A stretch of 64,000 nt of DNA, from positions 1,473,476-1,537,475 of the forward strand of contig CM060121.1 of assembly GCA_030522415.1 (NCBI GenBank), read 5' to 3'. Under the pieces are notes generated by a model. That model was not told the origin of the DNA. It saw only the letters and a list, made by a program, of their open reading frames with translations, and made no database searches. Positions 1-15,268 of this stretch are shown here, piece after piece. Within the stretch, counting starts at the first letter, position 1. Every line of letters starts with the position of its first letter. The position numbers and the translations under genes are program-made. Origin of the DNA: Channallabes apus (Eukaryota; Chordata; Actinopteri; Siluriformes; Clariidae).

Positions 1-65
1 TGGCATTCTCCCCAAAAGCTCAGCATTGTTTTCTCTCTCTCGCTTCATGATGATTTGTTCCTTAC

Positions 66-556
66 AGCGTGCAGCAGGAAGCTGATGTTGGCCTGCACCA
101 GCTGCACCACCCTGTGGATGTGCATCACCGACTCCTCGTACCAGCGGCTGAGATAGGGCCGGACCTCCGACTCCAGGTTCTGCATCTAAGACGAGGAGAA
201 ACAGTAACCCGTCTTAAAGCACGGACATCCCGCAGGTTCCCTTTACACAATCACAGACGTATAACTTACTTCAGGTGTCAGGCTGCTCTGGAGACCCTGC
301 ACGTACTTATCCAGCTCGATTCTGAATGTTAGCGAGTTAAAGAAGTTCCTCGTGCATGAAATTTTAACGAGCAACGCATCAGTAGGTGTGGCCTGTCCGT
401 GTGCACGTGTGCGTTAAGGATATAAGTTGAGGCCTTTTTCTGAGCCGCCGAGGAGACAGACCACCCAGCCGTTCCCGTTGGCCTCGGGCTGTTCTGGGGA
501 TTTCTCCTGCTCCAGAAAGCAGCAGTAACACCCCACTGCCTGCTCAGGAAGGCTGC

Positions 557-603
<47 letters not shown>

Positions 604-972
604 ATCAGAGAATCAAGACAAAGAAACAGAGACTCTGTACACTTTATGAACTTATAGACATGGGATAGCTTTACAATTCTGTTGTCTCAGTATATCTGTA
701 CTGGTTGCTATGGTTACGGGAATATCATTTCCATATGCTATACAATTTACCTTATCATTTATCATTCGTATAAATCTTTCATTTTTATTTTATTTTAAAA
801 TGAATAACATTTAAATAGACTACCAAAAACAGCTTGTTGCTGTAGTTACTACAGATAAATAGCATTTATTTAGTTTAAGGTAGTTGAGAGTCATGATCAG
901 TGAAAGGGGCGTGGCCTTCATGCCAGTCTCAGTGAAAGGGGTATGGCCTTTGTATCTGGAGGAGTCAATAAA

Positions 973-1028
<56 letters not shown>

Positions 1029-1039
1029 TGAGTGTGTGA

Positions 1040-1094
<55 letters not shown>

Positions 1095-1103
1095 TGAGTG
1101 TGA

Positions 1104-1160
<57 letters not shown>

Positions 1161-2959
1161 CTACCTCAGCTCCACTGTAGCGATGTTGCCCATGCCACCC
1201 AGCAGGGCTCCTTTACTCAGTCTGCGCGAGATGTAATTTTGCAGCTCAGGCTCCGCCTCCACTGGCAGGCTGCTGTCCAATAGGGTTAGACTACAACAGA
1301 CAGGCGGGAGTTTAGTTATCAAGGAGAAGAAACACCAACAGAACTGAAGGACTCATGAAGAGAAGAAGGGAGAGAAGCTGTGATGTCGTCTGTGGGACGG
1401 AGGAACAGGACGAGATCCTGCAGAGAGACCGGAATCTCTGAACTCACACACACACGTGCACGCGCTCTCGCACACGCACCCTCTCGCACACAGTCAGACA
1501 CACACTCACTCAGACACACACTCACTCTCGCACACACTCACTCTCGCACACACTCACTCTCGCACACACTCTACCTAAAGTCCTCCTGGCTCGTAGTGGA
1601 GTCGGCTCTGTTCCGGCTCCAGGAGACGTTCTCATCCGAGGGTTCGGACCTGCATAGTCACGAATACATGCAACAGGTAAAGACAGGATTTTAAAATATT
1701 AGTATTAAAATACAAAGAGTAGTAGTATAAATGAGGATCTGGCAACCTAAAAGAAACCCAAACATCAATTATTTTATATTTCTGACATCATTATACAATC
1801 ATGTTATAGACAGACAAATAAACAGACAGACAGATAAACAGACAGACAGACAGTTTGATGTGCAGGTAATAAACTAAGTGCAGCACTACTCTTTAAAACA
1901 GAAGCAGATTCTGCAGAACTAACAGCTGTTGAGCCTTAAAACACAACACACAGCTCGTAATGATGACGCCATCTCGTCAGTCATCCACAGCCCTTAAAAC
2001 ACCTGGAGAATAAGAAGCCCTACCTCCGCCTGCTTTACCTGGATTTTTCTCTGCCTTTAACACCATCTCTCCACAGACACTAGTACTAAAGCTTTCCTCT
2101 CTTGGCTTAAGCCCCACAATGGGGAAATGGGTCCTCGACTTCCTGACCAACAGATCTCAAACTGTCAGGATCTACGATACCATCTCCTCCTCCATCACTC
2201 TCAGCACAGGCTCGCCTCAAGGTTGCGTGCTGAGCCCCCTCCTGCTCACTCTATTGACGTCCGTCTGCATAGCGAGACACTCCAGCTGCCATAAAGTCAA
2301 ATTCGCAGATGACACAGCAGTAGTGGGACGCATCACTGACAACGATGAATCCTATCACAGAGAGGAGGTGGAACAACTGGTACAGTGGTGTAGGGATAAC
2401 AACCTCTGCATCAAAGAGATGGTGGTGGACTTCAGGAAGGACAAGCGAACTCCTCTCCCCCTACACACTGATGGAGCTATCGAGGAGCTTCGGCATCACT
2501 GTGTGTCATGGCAACAGCACCGCAGCTGAGAGGAAAGCCCTGCAGAGGGTAGTTAAGGCTGCACAGAGGACAGTGAGGAGCAGGTTCCCCTCCATCACTG
2601 AACTGAACACTGCAAGATGCAGAGGAAGATCTCTCCACACTCACCCTGAACATGCTGTGGTATTTATCCGGCTTAAACAGGACCTGGGTAATAATTTCAT
2701 ACCATAACATGGAAGTGTGCTGGTATGACAATAAAGAAGCCTTGAATAATCTCACACACACTCTCTCTCACACACACACACACACACACCGGATCAGCAC
2801 ACTGTCTCACCTCGCGCTCTGGTAATAATATATGGAATAGTAACAGTTAATCTGCTGTATTTTCTGTCCATATGCCGCCAGCTCTTCACTTTCGAAATCT
2901 GCATCTTTATCCTCCACATCGATGGATTCTTGGAAAGAAGAGGTCTGAGACGTAAACAT
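66..2959 (-). CDS. c17orf75: C17orf75 (Njmu-R1) homologue, 5' part, six coding exons
   Basis: In mammals this protein joins WDR11 and FAM91A1 in a trans-Golgi complex that helps capture endosome-derived vesicles (family knowledge). Coding exons on the minus strand are 2811-2959 (ATG at 2957-2959), 1575-1649, 1165-1290, 424-552, 270-327 and 66-185. They join in frame to give about 219 residues. The human protein, about 396 aa by recall, should continue beyond the left edge. Landmarks that match the human protein from memory are [12 protein letters not shown] near the start, [44 protein letters not shown] and ISFLLHA at the end of the sixth exon. Splice sites are GT-AG except the 424/327 junction, which uses AT-AC. 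The first intron contains an antisense LINE fragment. The start was chosen because it opens the conserved acidic N-terminus and lies just below a CpG-rich promoter. I am confident of the family; exact UTR ends are not visible. Confidence 0.9.
328..423 (-). other. c17orf75: U12-type AT-AC intron of the C17orf75 homologue
   Basis: Read on the minus strand, this 96-nt intron begins ATATCCTTAAC, close to the consensus U12 5' splice site, and ends in AC. A branch-site-like TTCTTTAACT lies about 10 nt from the 3' end, the short spacing expected of minor-spliceosome introns. No GT donor fits: only the AT-AC choice joins ...GLNL to FRIELDK, which is what the family needs (human ...GLELFRLELDK by recall). 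The intron is in phase 2. Confidence 0.85.
559..601 (+). repeat. (AC)n microsatellite
   Basis: About 21 perfect AC units that end next to the TTTTGCAG acceptor of the minus-strand gene. In the transcript this is (GT)n. Confidence 0.98.
977..1160 (+). repeat. (TG)n microsatellite with TGAG interruptions
   Basis: About 180 bp of TG dinucleotides, interrupted twice by TGAGTGAG blocks near 1025 and 1091. It starts four bases inside the intron that follows the 1165-1290 exon of the minus-strand gene, so it reads as (CA)n in that transcript. Confidence 0.98.
1441..1574 (+). repeat. CA-rich minisatellite with CTCACTCTCGCACACA units
   Basis: Several near-identical 16-17-bp units (CACTCACTCTCGCACACA) follow a more irregular CA/GC-rich stretch. 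The array touches the donor of the 1575-1649 exon. The open frames across it are by-products of repeat composition and are not genes. Confidence 0.85.
1960..2748 (+). mobile_element. Rex1-like (CR1 superfamily) LINE fragment, antisense in the C17orf75 intron
   Basis: A truncated reverse-transcriptase fragment on the plus strand. It shows a [12 protein letters not shown] block, [14 protein letters not shown] (RT motif 4 region), FADDTAVVG (the catalytic FADD box) and a following [15 protein letters not shown] block, in the order expected of Rex1/Babar elements. The N-terminal part is missing, the downstream part has an internal deletion, and the frame is lost near 2529. The 3' end carries AATAAAG just before 2748. 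It lies inside the first intron of the minus-strand gene in antisense orientation. It is a dead copy with no sign of endonuclease or ORF1. Confidence 0.85.
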
Positions 2960-2978
2960 CCCTGCTGTCGCGGCACGC

Positions 2979-3045
2979 TGACGTCACACACACACGCACT
3001 GCGCATGCACGAAATGTACATCCGGGGTATGCTTCGCGCATGCGT
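2979..3045. promoter_or_regulatory. Promoter elements of the C17orf75 homologue: CRE and two NRF-1-like sites
   Basis: A perfect CRE palindrome TGACGTCA lies at 2979-2986, 20 bp from the minus-strand ATG. NRF-1-like motifs TGCGCATGCA (3000-3009) and CGCGCATGCGT (3035-3045) follow. This CpG-rich, TATA-less layout is typical of housekeeping promoters. The transcription start should lie between 2960 and about 3060; that is inference. Confidence 0.6.
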
Positions 3046-3419
3046 ACTGGTTATGAGAAAATCGTGAAATTACATTTATTTTCCGAAACTACAGAATATT
3101 ACGTTTGTTTATTTGTTTACTTTGGATTTATAGATTTGCATGCTGTTCAATTATTCTAACGAATTTTTTATTTTAAAATAAAAAAAAATCGTTTGTCGAT
3201 CTTGTTAACTTCGCAGAACAACATATATTAAAAATAGAATGAAAATAAATTTTGTGCATGCGTGTGTTTTGTCATGTATCAAAGAAATAATATTTGGATA
3301 TCATTAATTCTGTTTTGTTAAGATTCTGATTTGATTAGATTTTTTTGGTACAAATCTCTCCCAGACCGCCAGGGGACGATATTTACACCCCCTTGTCTTC
3401 TTCTACGAATTTCACGAGA

Positions 3420-3485
3420 TCTCGCGATAGTTTGTTCCTCCTAAGCGCCTCGCGCTCCTCCTCCCTCCCTCTTTCCGCCATATTG
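3420..3485 (+). promoter_or_regulatory. rps15a: rps15a core promoter with TOP and YY1-like motifs
   Basis: TCTCGCGA (3420-3427, half of a Kaiso/housekeeping palindrome) is followed by pyrimidine-rich DNA and CTCTTTCC (3469-3476). The latter fits the 5' terminal oligopyrimidine start of ribosomal-protein mRNAs, which are controlled by LARP1/mTOR. CCGCCATATTG (3475-3485) resembles the YY1 site usually found just downstream of ribosomal-protein starts. No TATA box is visible. Confidence 0.65.
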
Positions 3486-3493
3486 CAGGACCG
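3469..3493 (+). other. rps15a: rps15a non-coding first exon
   Basis: A very short leader of about 25 nt from the inferred C start in the TOP motif to a GTAAGG donor at 3494. It is spliced to the acceptor at 4469, so only five leader bases precede the ATG in exon 2. The 5' limit is inferred from the TOP rule. Confidence 0.6.
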
Positions 3494-4459
3494 GTAAGGC
3501 AGAAGCTTCATCCGTCCACCATAAAATCACTTTAATATCACAGTCATCTCTGGCTGTTCTGTGTCGGTAATCACGGGATTTCCTAAATAAATAACAGTAG
3601 AGTGTGAGTCTGTGCTTATTTGTGTTGGATGTTGGTGTTATAATTGAGTATTTTGCCCGATAACTCTGTGCTCTGTGTTAGAGCTGAGCTCTCAGCGCGC
3701 TGAAGGTGGTGGTGAGGAGGCGTTTAATGTCCTGAGGTGATTAATGAAGGGTTTAAACAGAAAGGACTGCGATTCAGCACAAGCCAGGAGATTAATTATT
3801 TTTATTTTGTAGTGGTGGTCTTTCCTTTGGTTCAGGAGTCGCTAGCTAGCCAGAGAGCTAACGGTAATGCAATTAGCTTGTTGCTAAAGCGGCGTTTTTA
3901 CTAACGGCGTATCCTGAGGTGAAGAAATGTTAAATTGTCTTTTTTTTTTTTTTTTTTAATCTAAAGACCCCAGAATGTTTTTCTGATGCATTAAAGTGGC
4001 GATAAGTGTTATTGTGCTCCAGCAGGATGATTCCGAGCTCAGCCAATCATCGACCTTGATTATACTTGTCATAAATATTTAAGACTTAATAGTCACGTGA
4101 CTCTATACACATATATATATATATGTATATGTATGTATATATATGTATATGTGTATATATATCTTTACCTGTGGAAGGTTGAGTGATGGAGCAGTGAGGA
4201 CAACAGGACATTTAGGGAAAAGTGTGTGTGTGGTGTTTGTAAGGGAGCACAGGATTGTTCTGGGGTTGTGTAGAGGTGGTGTGTGTGTGTGTGTGTGTGG
4301 TGACCCAGGGTGTGTAAGAGGAGGCATGGTTCTGTGCAGGTGATAATTTGTCAGGGATACTTTTGTACAGCCTATATATGTTTTATTTGCATTGATAATG
4401 CATATACTGCTTCATTAAGTGCGTATTAAATGTCTAATACTTGTGTTCTGTGTGTGTGA

Positions 4460-9152
<4,693 letters not shown>

Positions 9153-9171
9153 ACATGTAAAAGCATCGACC

Positions 9172-9177
9172 AATAAA
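9172..9177 (+). terminator. rps15a: rps15a polyadenylation signal
   Basis: AATAAA lies 20 bp after the stop codon, which gives the very short 3' UTR usual for ribosomal-protein genes. Confidence 0.85.
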
Positions 9178-9344
9178 AGGCCATTTTCAGTGGACCTGAT
9201 GTTTGTGTTATCTTTTCTTTCTTTTTAATTAACTACATTAAAGATCCGATATTTTACAATTTCTTCAACATAGGTCTGAGTCTCAGTCTCCTTGGGGTAT
9301 GAATGCATTTTTAATAACCACACTCGCTCTTTCACTTGTCCTCC

Positions 9345-9358
9345 GAATGCTCAATTTC
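9345..9358 (+). repeat. Target-site duplication of the L1-like LINE, left copy
   Basis: GAATGCTCAATTTC, identical to 15451-15464. Confidence 0.93.
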
Positions 9359-9581
9359 TTTTTTTTATATATATATTTATTAATTTTACATTATTAACAA
9401 AAACATAACTACACATTTACTACACACAGCACCTGAAAAATAACAAAGGAAAAAAAAAACACACCAAAACTAACAAATGATTGCGCACATACACTTAAAA
9501 ATAAATAAATAAATAAAACTTAAAAAATAAATAACTAAGCTGCCAGGTGGGTACAGTAAATGTACAACATGCATCAGTAAA

Positions 9582-12500
9582 TTATAAATTGTTAAATATG
9601 AACAATATTCCTGTCTTTGTCCTTATCCAAATAGGACCCCAAATATCTAAAAACTTATCCAAGGATTTGGATCGCGTGTACCTTAATTTTTCCATCCGGA
9701 TAATAGACGCCATTTCCAAAATCCACCTTTGAAAAGATGGCGGAGAGTGAGATTTCCAGTCTGTTAAAATTAGCCTTTTGGCGATGTTCATACCAAGCAT
9801 CAGAGATTCCTGTAAGGCTTTAGGTAGATGCAGCGTTGATTCTGAACAACCAAAGATTGCTAGTTCAGCATGAGGACTAATATCTTTGCCATATGCTTTG
9901 GAAAACCAAGAAAAAATGTCTGACCAATATCCTGTAAGTGCATGACAACACCAGAAAGTGTGTGACAAGGTACCCTCTGAAATTTTACACCTGTCACATT
10001 GAGCTGAAACAGATTGATAAATCTTGTGCAGTTTAGACTTTGAGTAGTGAAGACGGTGTACGACTTTAAACTGAATTAAATGGTGTCTACTGTTAATGGA
10101 ACAAGAATGCATTCTGGCCATGATTTCAATCCACAAGGATTCAGACAGGTTGATGCCCAACTCGCTACTCCACGCCTTTCGTAGATGATCAGTAGGTGTT
10201 TTAATTTGACTGATGAAAACAGACACAAACAATGAGACCAACTGTCTGGAGTCAGGAGGCCGCACCAAGACGTCAATGAAAGGATGTTGGATTGGTATAT
10301 TTTCAAAGTTTTTTATTTTATCTCTGACATAATGCCTTACTTGTAAATAGTGGAAAAAATGTGAATTGGGAAGCTGGAATTTCTCCCTTATCTGATCAAA
10401 GGAGGCAAATTTACCATTAATATAAAGATCTTGGATGGTAGTTAGTCCGCTCCTACTCCAGGCATTGAAGCATTTGTCTGACCATGGTGGCAGGAAAGAA
10501 TGATTAAAACAGATCGGGGTTCTTACTGAAGTATCTGGGATATTGAGCACCTTCTTCATCTGGTTGAGAATTCTGATAGAGTTTCTTGTTGTATAATTTA
10601 GATTAGCAAGAGAGTTAGGTTTACCCAGCTTAGAAAACAACAAGGCCTGTAAGGAAGAGTCACCAACTGAGTTAGCTTCCATTTTTACCCATAAAGGGGA
10701 ATCAGGGGCATGATCCATTGTGCTGCAGGTGTTCCAATACATTAATGCTCTCGCATTAGCAGCCCAATAATACTGTCTAAACACTGGAAGGCCACGCCCA
10801 CCCTGAGATTTGGGCTTTTGCAGGTGAGCTTTGGATATCCTGGGAGTTTTATAATTCCAGATATAAGAAAGAATAACTGAATCCAAGGTTTTGAAAAATG
10901 CAGATGTGAGAAAGATAGGTAAATTTTGACACAAATAAAGAAATCTGGGAAGGGACACCATTTTAATGGAGTTAATACGGCCAATCAGACAAAGGGAGAA
11001 TTTTCCAGCAATCTATATTCTGCTTTAACCTAGATGTGAACTCTAAAAAATTTAGTTTAAATATTAATTTAGGATTTTTGGGAATTCTTAAGCCCAGGTA
11101 AGTGATCTGGTCGCTTACTATCTTAAATGATATATTTTCAAGGAAACCTGGGCTATAGATACCCGACAGTGGCATGAGATCACTTTTTGTCCAGTTGATG
11201 GTAAAACCTGACAATCTACCGAATTAATTAATTAATTCCAACAAATTAGGAACTGATGTTTCTACATTTTGGATAAATAACAGTATGTCGTCAGCATATA
11301 AACTAATCAGTGTTTCAGGGTCACCCACTGTTAGGCCTTCAGTATCAGGGTGACCTCTGATTTTTATGGCAAGCGGCTCCAGTGCAATAGCAAAAAGAGC
11401 AGGTGAAAGAGGGCAACCTTGTTGAACCGAACGATGTAGAGGAAATGAAACTGACTTATCACCGTTGGTTATAATTGAGCATACTGGACTTTTATAAATT
11501 ATTTTTACCCAAGAGATGAATAATTCACCAATGCCAAAACGCCGCAACGACTCAAGCATATATGGCCATTCTATCTGGTCGAAAGCCTTCTGTGCATCTA
11601 GGGATACAATAGCTGTTTGATTAGTCATGCTATGATCTGAGTATATTGTATTAAGTAGTCGTCTGACATTAAAGAAGGAAAACCTTCCTGGAATAAACCC
11701 AGTCTGATCAGGATGAATAATAGATGTAAGATATTTACTCAATCTGTTTGCCAGCACCTTTGTGATAACTTTTCTGTCAACGTTTTGAAGAGCAGTTGGC
11801 CTATAATCGGCGGGGTCACTGTCTTCTTTTCCTTTTTTCAGTAAGAGACCGACATTAGCCTCGTACAAGGTTTTGGGTAATTTCTTCTCTTTTGCGGAAT
11901 GACAAATCATTCTGAGTAATAATGGAGTTAGTAAGTCTGAAAATGCTTTATAATATTCGCTAGAAAATCCATCAGGTCCCGCAGCTTCCCGGAAGGAAAT
12001 GATTTAATCACCGAAAGTAGTTCTTCCTCGGTAAAATCAGAGTCCAATTCTTCCCTAGCCAAATCACTGAGCCTTGGATTATCCAGAGAGTCAAAAAAGA
12101 TATCTAGGTCAGATTGTGCGACATTACATTTAGAGGAATAGAGGTCACTATAGAACTCTCTAAACCTGTTGTTGATGTCCTTAGGGTTGGTAAGCAAAAC
12201 TCCTGAATTTGATTTAATTCTATAAATTGACCGAGTAGCTTGAGAGCCTTTAAGTTGCTGAGCTAACAGTTTCTGCGGCTTGTCTCCTAATTCAAATTGC
12301 TTTTGTTTCAGTTTAAGAAGTGATTTATTAACCTGATATTCTAGAATCCAGTTATATTCGTATTTAAACTTCACAATTTCGTTAAACTCTGATGGGGATT
12401 TTGAAATTTGGTATGCTGACTCAAGCATGGGAAGGATGCTTTCAATTTCTGTTAGACGCTTGTCCCTTTCCTTTCTAACAGAAGATTCATAAGAAATGAT

Positions 12501-13400
12501 CTGACCACGCATTACCACCTTAAGTGTTTCCCAGAGAGTTGAATCTGAGACCTTCCCCGTGTCGTTTGTTTCAATAAACTCACTTATCTTCACTGCCATG
12601 TTTTCACGAAATTTATTGTCAGCTAATAACAAGTGGTTGAAACGCCATGAGTAGTGTTGTTTGGGAAGGTTAAAATCAACGGTCATTAGAAGGGGACTAT
12701 GATCAGAGATAAGTATGCTGTGATATTTGGTGTTATTCACATTTTTAATTAAATTAGAATCCACCAGGAAGTAGTCGATTCTACTGTAGGATCTCTGGAC
12801 GTGAGAATAGTAGGAGTAATCTTTATCTGTGGGATGTTGAAGTCTCCAGATGTCAACGAGATTCCTAGATTTGATTAAATTATTTAAAGTTTGAGGTGAA
12901 GCAATATTGGGTGGGGGACAAGAGGATAATCTGTCTAAATAGGGATCCAAAACACAATTAAAGTCCCCTCCGATTATAATGTTTGTTTTATTGTCATCTG
13001 AAAGCAGATTAAAAACCTTTTTAAAAAATAATGGGTCATCAAAATTTGGACCGTATATGTTGAGGAAAGTAACAGGGATTGAGTTGATACTGCCAGAAAT
13101 AATAATGTATCTTCCATTTGGGTCTGTGCGCAAATTATTAAGCTGAAAGGGAACATTTTTGCGAAAGAGAATGGCAACGCCTCGGGCTTTGGAAGTAAAG
13201 GGTGATTGGTAAACCTGTGAAATCCAGTTACATCTTAATCTTCATTGTTCTGTGGTTTTAATATGGGTTTCTTGTAGAGAAATTATATCTGCTGAAAGGG
13301 ACTTAAGGTGTTTAAAAAACCTTGCCCCTCTTAATAACATGACCCAATCCCCTGACGTTCCAGGAAACCAAAGTGAGATGATGACTACCCACCCTAACAC
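9582..13400 (-). pseudogene. L1-like ORF2 (endonuclease and reverse transcriptase), frameshifted
   Basis: Pieces in element order: an endonuclease N-terminus with IISLQETHIKT, broken by an in-frame stop near 13239; 13133-11928, which has the endonuclease core GGDFNCVLDPYLDRL and a DHSPLL block; 11910-11224 with reverse-transcriptase motifs DYRPTALQNVDRKV, QQGCPLSPALFA and the catalytic YADD box (11287-11298); 11214-10972; and 10961-9582, the C-terminal region with a CDRC...H...CC cysteine motif. Frame breaks lie near 11970, near 11220 (in an ATTA slippage run) and near 10965. Fused, it would be of normal L1 ORF2 size. The breaks make it a pseudogene. Confidence 0.92.
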
Positions 13401-13954
13401 CCTGTTCAAACCTGTGCATTTAGGGATAGACAGGACATTACATTAATTGCATGCTTACAATAAGAATGATGGTGAATACCTGGCAGCATCATGCAACTAA
13501 AGAAAGAAGGTAAATGAAAATAAACTAAAAATAAAAACTCTAAGACAAAGACGACATATATCCACAATAACAAAAGCCTACGTAGGCAAAGCGCGACTCT
13601 TTTCATCAGAACAGAAGGAGCTGCTGGGCGATTGGCTACTGAGCTACTTAAGAACAATAACTGCAAAAACTACCTTAAACACCTACAGTATAGAAACAGA
13701 ACCTCTCGATGAAGATGAAAAGAAACTATATACATACCAGTATAAAATAACTGAACATAATGGGAGTGTAATATAAGTTACTGGCTGAAAGAAAACAATT
13801 ATATTGATATAAAACATTATGACAAAAAAAAAATACACATATATACATGTACATATATTGATGCTTCTTCAGTGATGTACACTAATTATGAAGCTATAGA
13901 TTGTGAAACATCAGTGTAAAGTCTATAATTATTACGTTGGACTCAACTTAAGAT

Positions 13955-14333
13955 AGGCGGCACGGTGGTGTAGTGGTTAGCACTGTTGCCTTGCACCGCC
14001 AGGGTCTGGGTTCGATTCCCCGGCCAGGCTCGATTCCAGTCTCTGTGTGCATGGAGTTTGCATGTTCTCCCCGTGCTTGGTGGGTTTCCTCCGGGTACTC
14101 CGGTTTCCTCCCACAGTCCAAAGATATGCAGGTTAGGCTAATTGGCGTTCCTAAATTGCCCGTAGTGTGTGATTGGGTGTGTGAGTGTGTGTATGTGTGT
14201 GTGCCCTGCGATGGATTGGCACCCTGTCCAGGGTGTACCCCGCCTAGTGCCTGAAGTCTCCTGGGATAGGCTCCAGGTCCCCGCGACCCTGAACACAGGA
14301 TTAAGCGGTATAGAAAATGAATGAATGAATGAA
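13955..14333 (+). mobile_element. tRNA-derived SINE nested in the L1 spacer, with 12-bp TSD
   Basis: A full-length 379-bp copy. The head has a pol III A box (TGGTGTAGTGG) and B box (GGTTCGATTCC). The body contains the fish-wide segments GTTTCCTCCGGGTACTCC and TGCAGGTTAGGCTAATTGG, and the tail is (GAAT)n. TCAACTTAAGAT at 13943-13954 and 14334-14345 is the target-site duplication. It is opposite in orientation to the host LINE and must be younger than it. Confidence 0.93.
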
Positions 14334-14395
14334 TCAACTTAAGATTCCCATTCCAAAAACCAGTTACTTGCCACGAATAAAAAAAAAAAAACTGA

Positions 14396-15268
14396 TTATT
14401 TGACAACCTCTGAACGAGAATAATTCTCTTCCACAAACCGTGTTGCCTCTTTTGGGTCTGAACAGATGGTGGGTGCTCCGTTTGGATGATGGATGTGTAA
14501 CTTGGCCGGGTAACGTAGGCTGTGTTTGACACCTGTGTCTCGAAGGACTCGCAGCACATCACGAAAAGCGCGGCGCTGCGTCAATACCTCGCTTGTGTAG
14601 TCCGGGAAGATGAAGATTCTCTTCCCGTTATATTCCAGAGGTTGTTGTCTACCGAGGCGAATGATCAGTTCCCTCTGTTGATAATGATGAAGACGCGCCA
14701 TGATAGTGCGCGGATTGGCGCCCGGTGCCGGCTTTGGCTGGAGCGAGCGGTGAGCACGGTCAATAGACACAGGCTTTGGGAAATGTTCCGCTGAGAACAG
14801 TTTGGAAATCAACTTGGAGACAAATTCTGTGGGTTTGCCGCTTTCTTCTCCTTCCGGAATGCCCACAATTTTAATGTTGTTTCTGCGGGAACGTGCTTCC
14901 AAGTCAAAAACTTTAGTTTGCAGTTGCTTGTTAGCGCTGGTCAGTTCGGAACATTTCTTTTCCAGAAGTTGAATCCGGGTTTCATGGTCACTGACAGCTT
15001 GCTCCTGAGTGACTACCCGAGACTCCAGGTCGGCTTGAGAGGTCAAAAGAGACTGAAATTTTACCTCAAATGCGTCGAAACGTTCGTTAATGCCGCGAAG
15101 AATGGCCTCTGACATCTCTTTACAAAGCTCTCTGCACATGGCCAGTGACATCTCCGCTGAGTGAGAAGACTCCGAGCGGGTTAGCTTGCTAGCCACAGAC
15201 GGAGAGCTAACATTAGCCTCTTTAGTTTTATGGCTAGCGGTAAGTTTAGACTGAATTGCCTTCGACAT
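14396..15268 (-). CDS. L1-like ORF1 RNA-binding protein, intact
   Basis: A 290-aa open frame that fits L1 ORF1p, the trimeric RNA-binding chaperone that coats LINE RNA. In order: a basic, Ser-rich N-terminus, a heptad-rich coiled coil (about residues 55-125), an RRM-type segment that opens at about 126 with ARSRRNNIKIVGIPEGEE and contains IDRAHR, then a C-terminal domain with YQQRELIIRLGR and IFPDYTSEVLTQRRAF (about 200-280). These are hallmark blocks of the Transposase_22 (L1 ORF1) family. No stop or frameshift interrupts it. It lies just inside the 5' UTR of the element. Confidence 0.9.
   Translation of the reverse strand: MSKAIQSKLTASHKTKEANVSSPSVASKLTRSESSHSAEMSLAMCRELCKEMSEAILRGINERFDAFEVKFQSLLTSQADLESRVVTQEQAVSDHETRIQLLEKKCSELTSANKQLQTKVFDLEARSRRNNIKIVGIPEGEESGKPTEFVSKLISKLFSAEHFPKPVSIDRAHRSLQPKPAPGANPRTIMARLHHYQQRELIIRLGRQQPLEYNGKRIFIFPDYTSEVLTQRRAFRDVLRVLRDTGVKHSLRYPAKLHIHHPNGAPTICSDPKEATRFVEENYSRSEVVK

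Larger units (their letters stand above)
553..1164 (-). other. c17orf75: Intron bounded by complementary (AC)n and (GT)n repeats
   Basis: In the transcript sense this intron starts GTAGAA and runs straight into about 180 nt of mostly (AC)n, with a few CACTCA interruptions. It ends with about 42 nt of (GT)n immediately before TTTTGCAG. The two tracts can pair and bring the splice sites together. The 3' end has almost no polypyrimidine tract. I recall published work on fish introns of exactly this (AC)m-(GT)n arrangement, in which folding lowers the need for U2AF2; applying it here is inference. Confidence 0.75.

Noticed and set aside
13973..14040. A tRNA gene at the A/B boxes of the SINE
   Set aside because: The boxes belong to the SINE head; there is no complete cloverleaf with a matched acceptor stem, and the same head is repeated at several loci.
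13973..14254. Frames across SINE copies, for example 13973-14254, 22966-23262 and 53778-53975, which look like a conserved protein family
   Set aside because: The similarity among them comes from the shared SINE DNA; the SINE is a pol III-type non-coding element.
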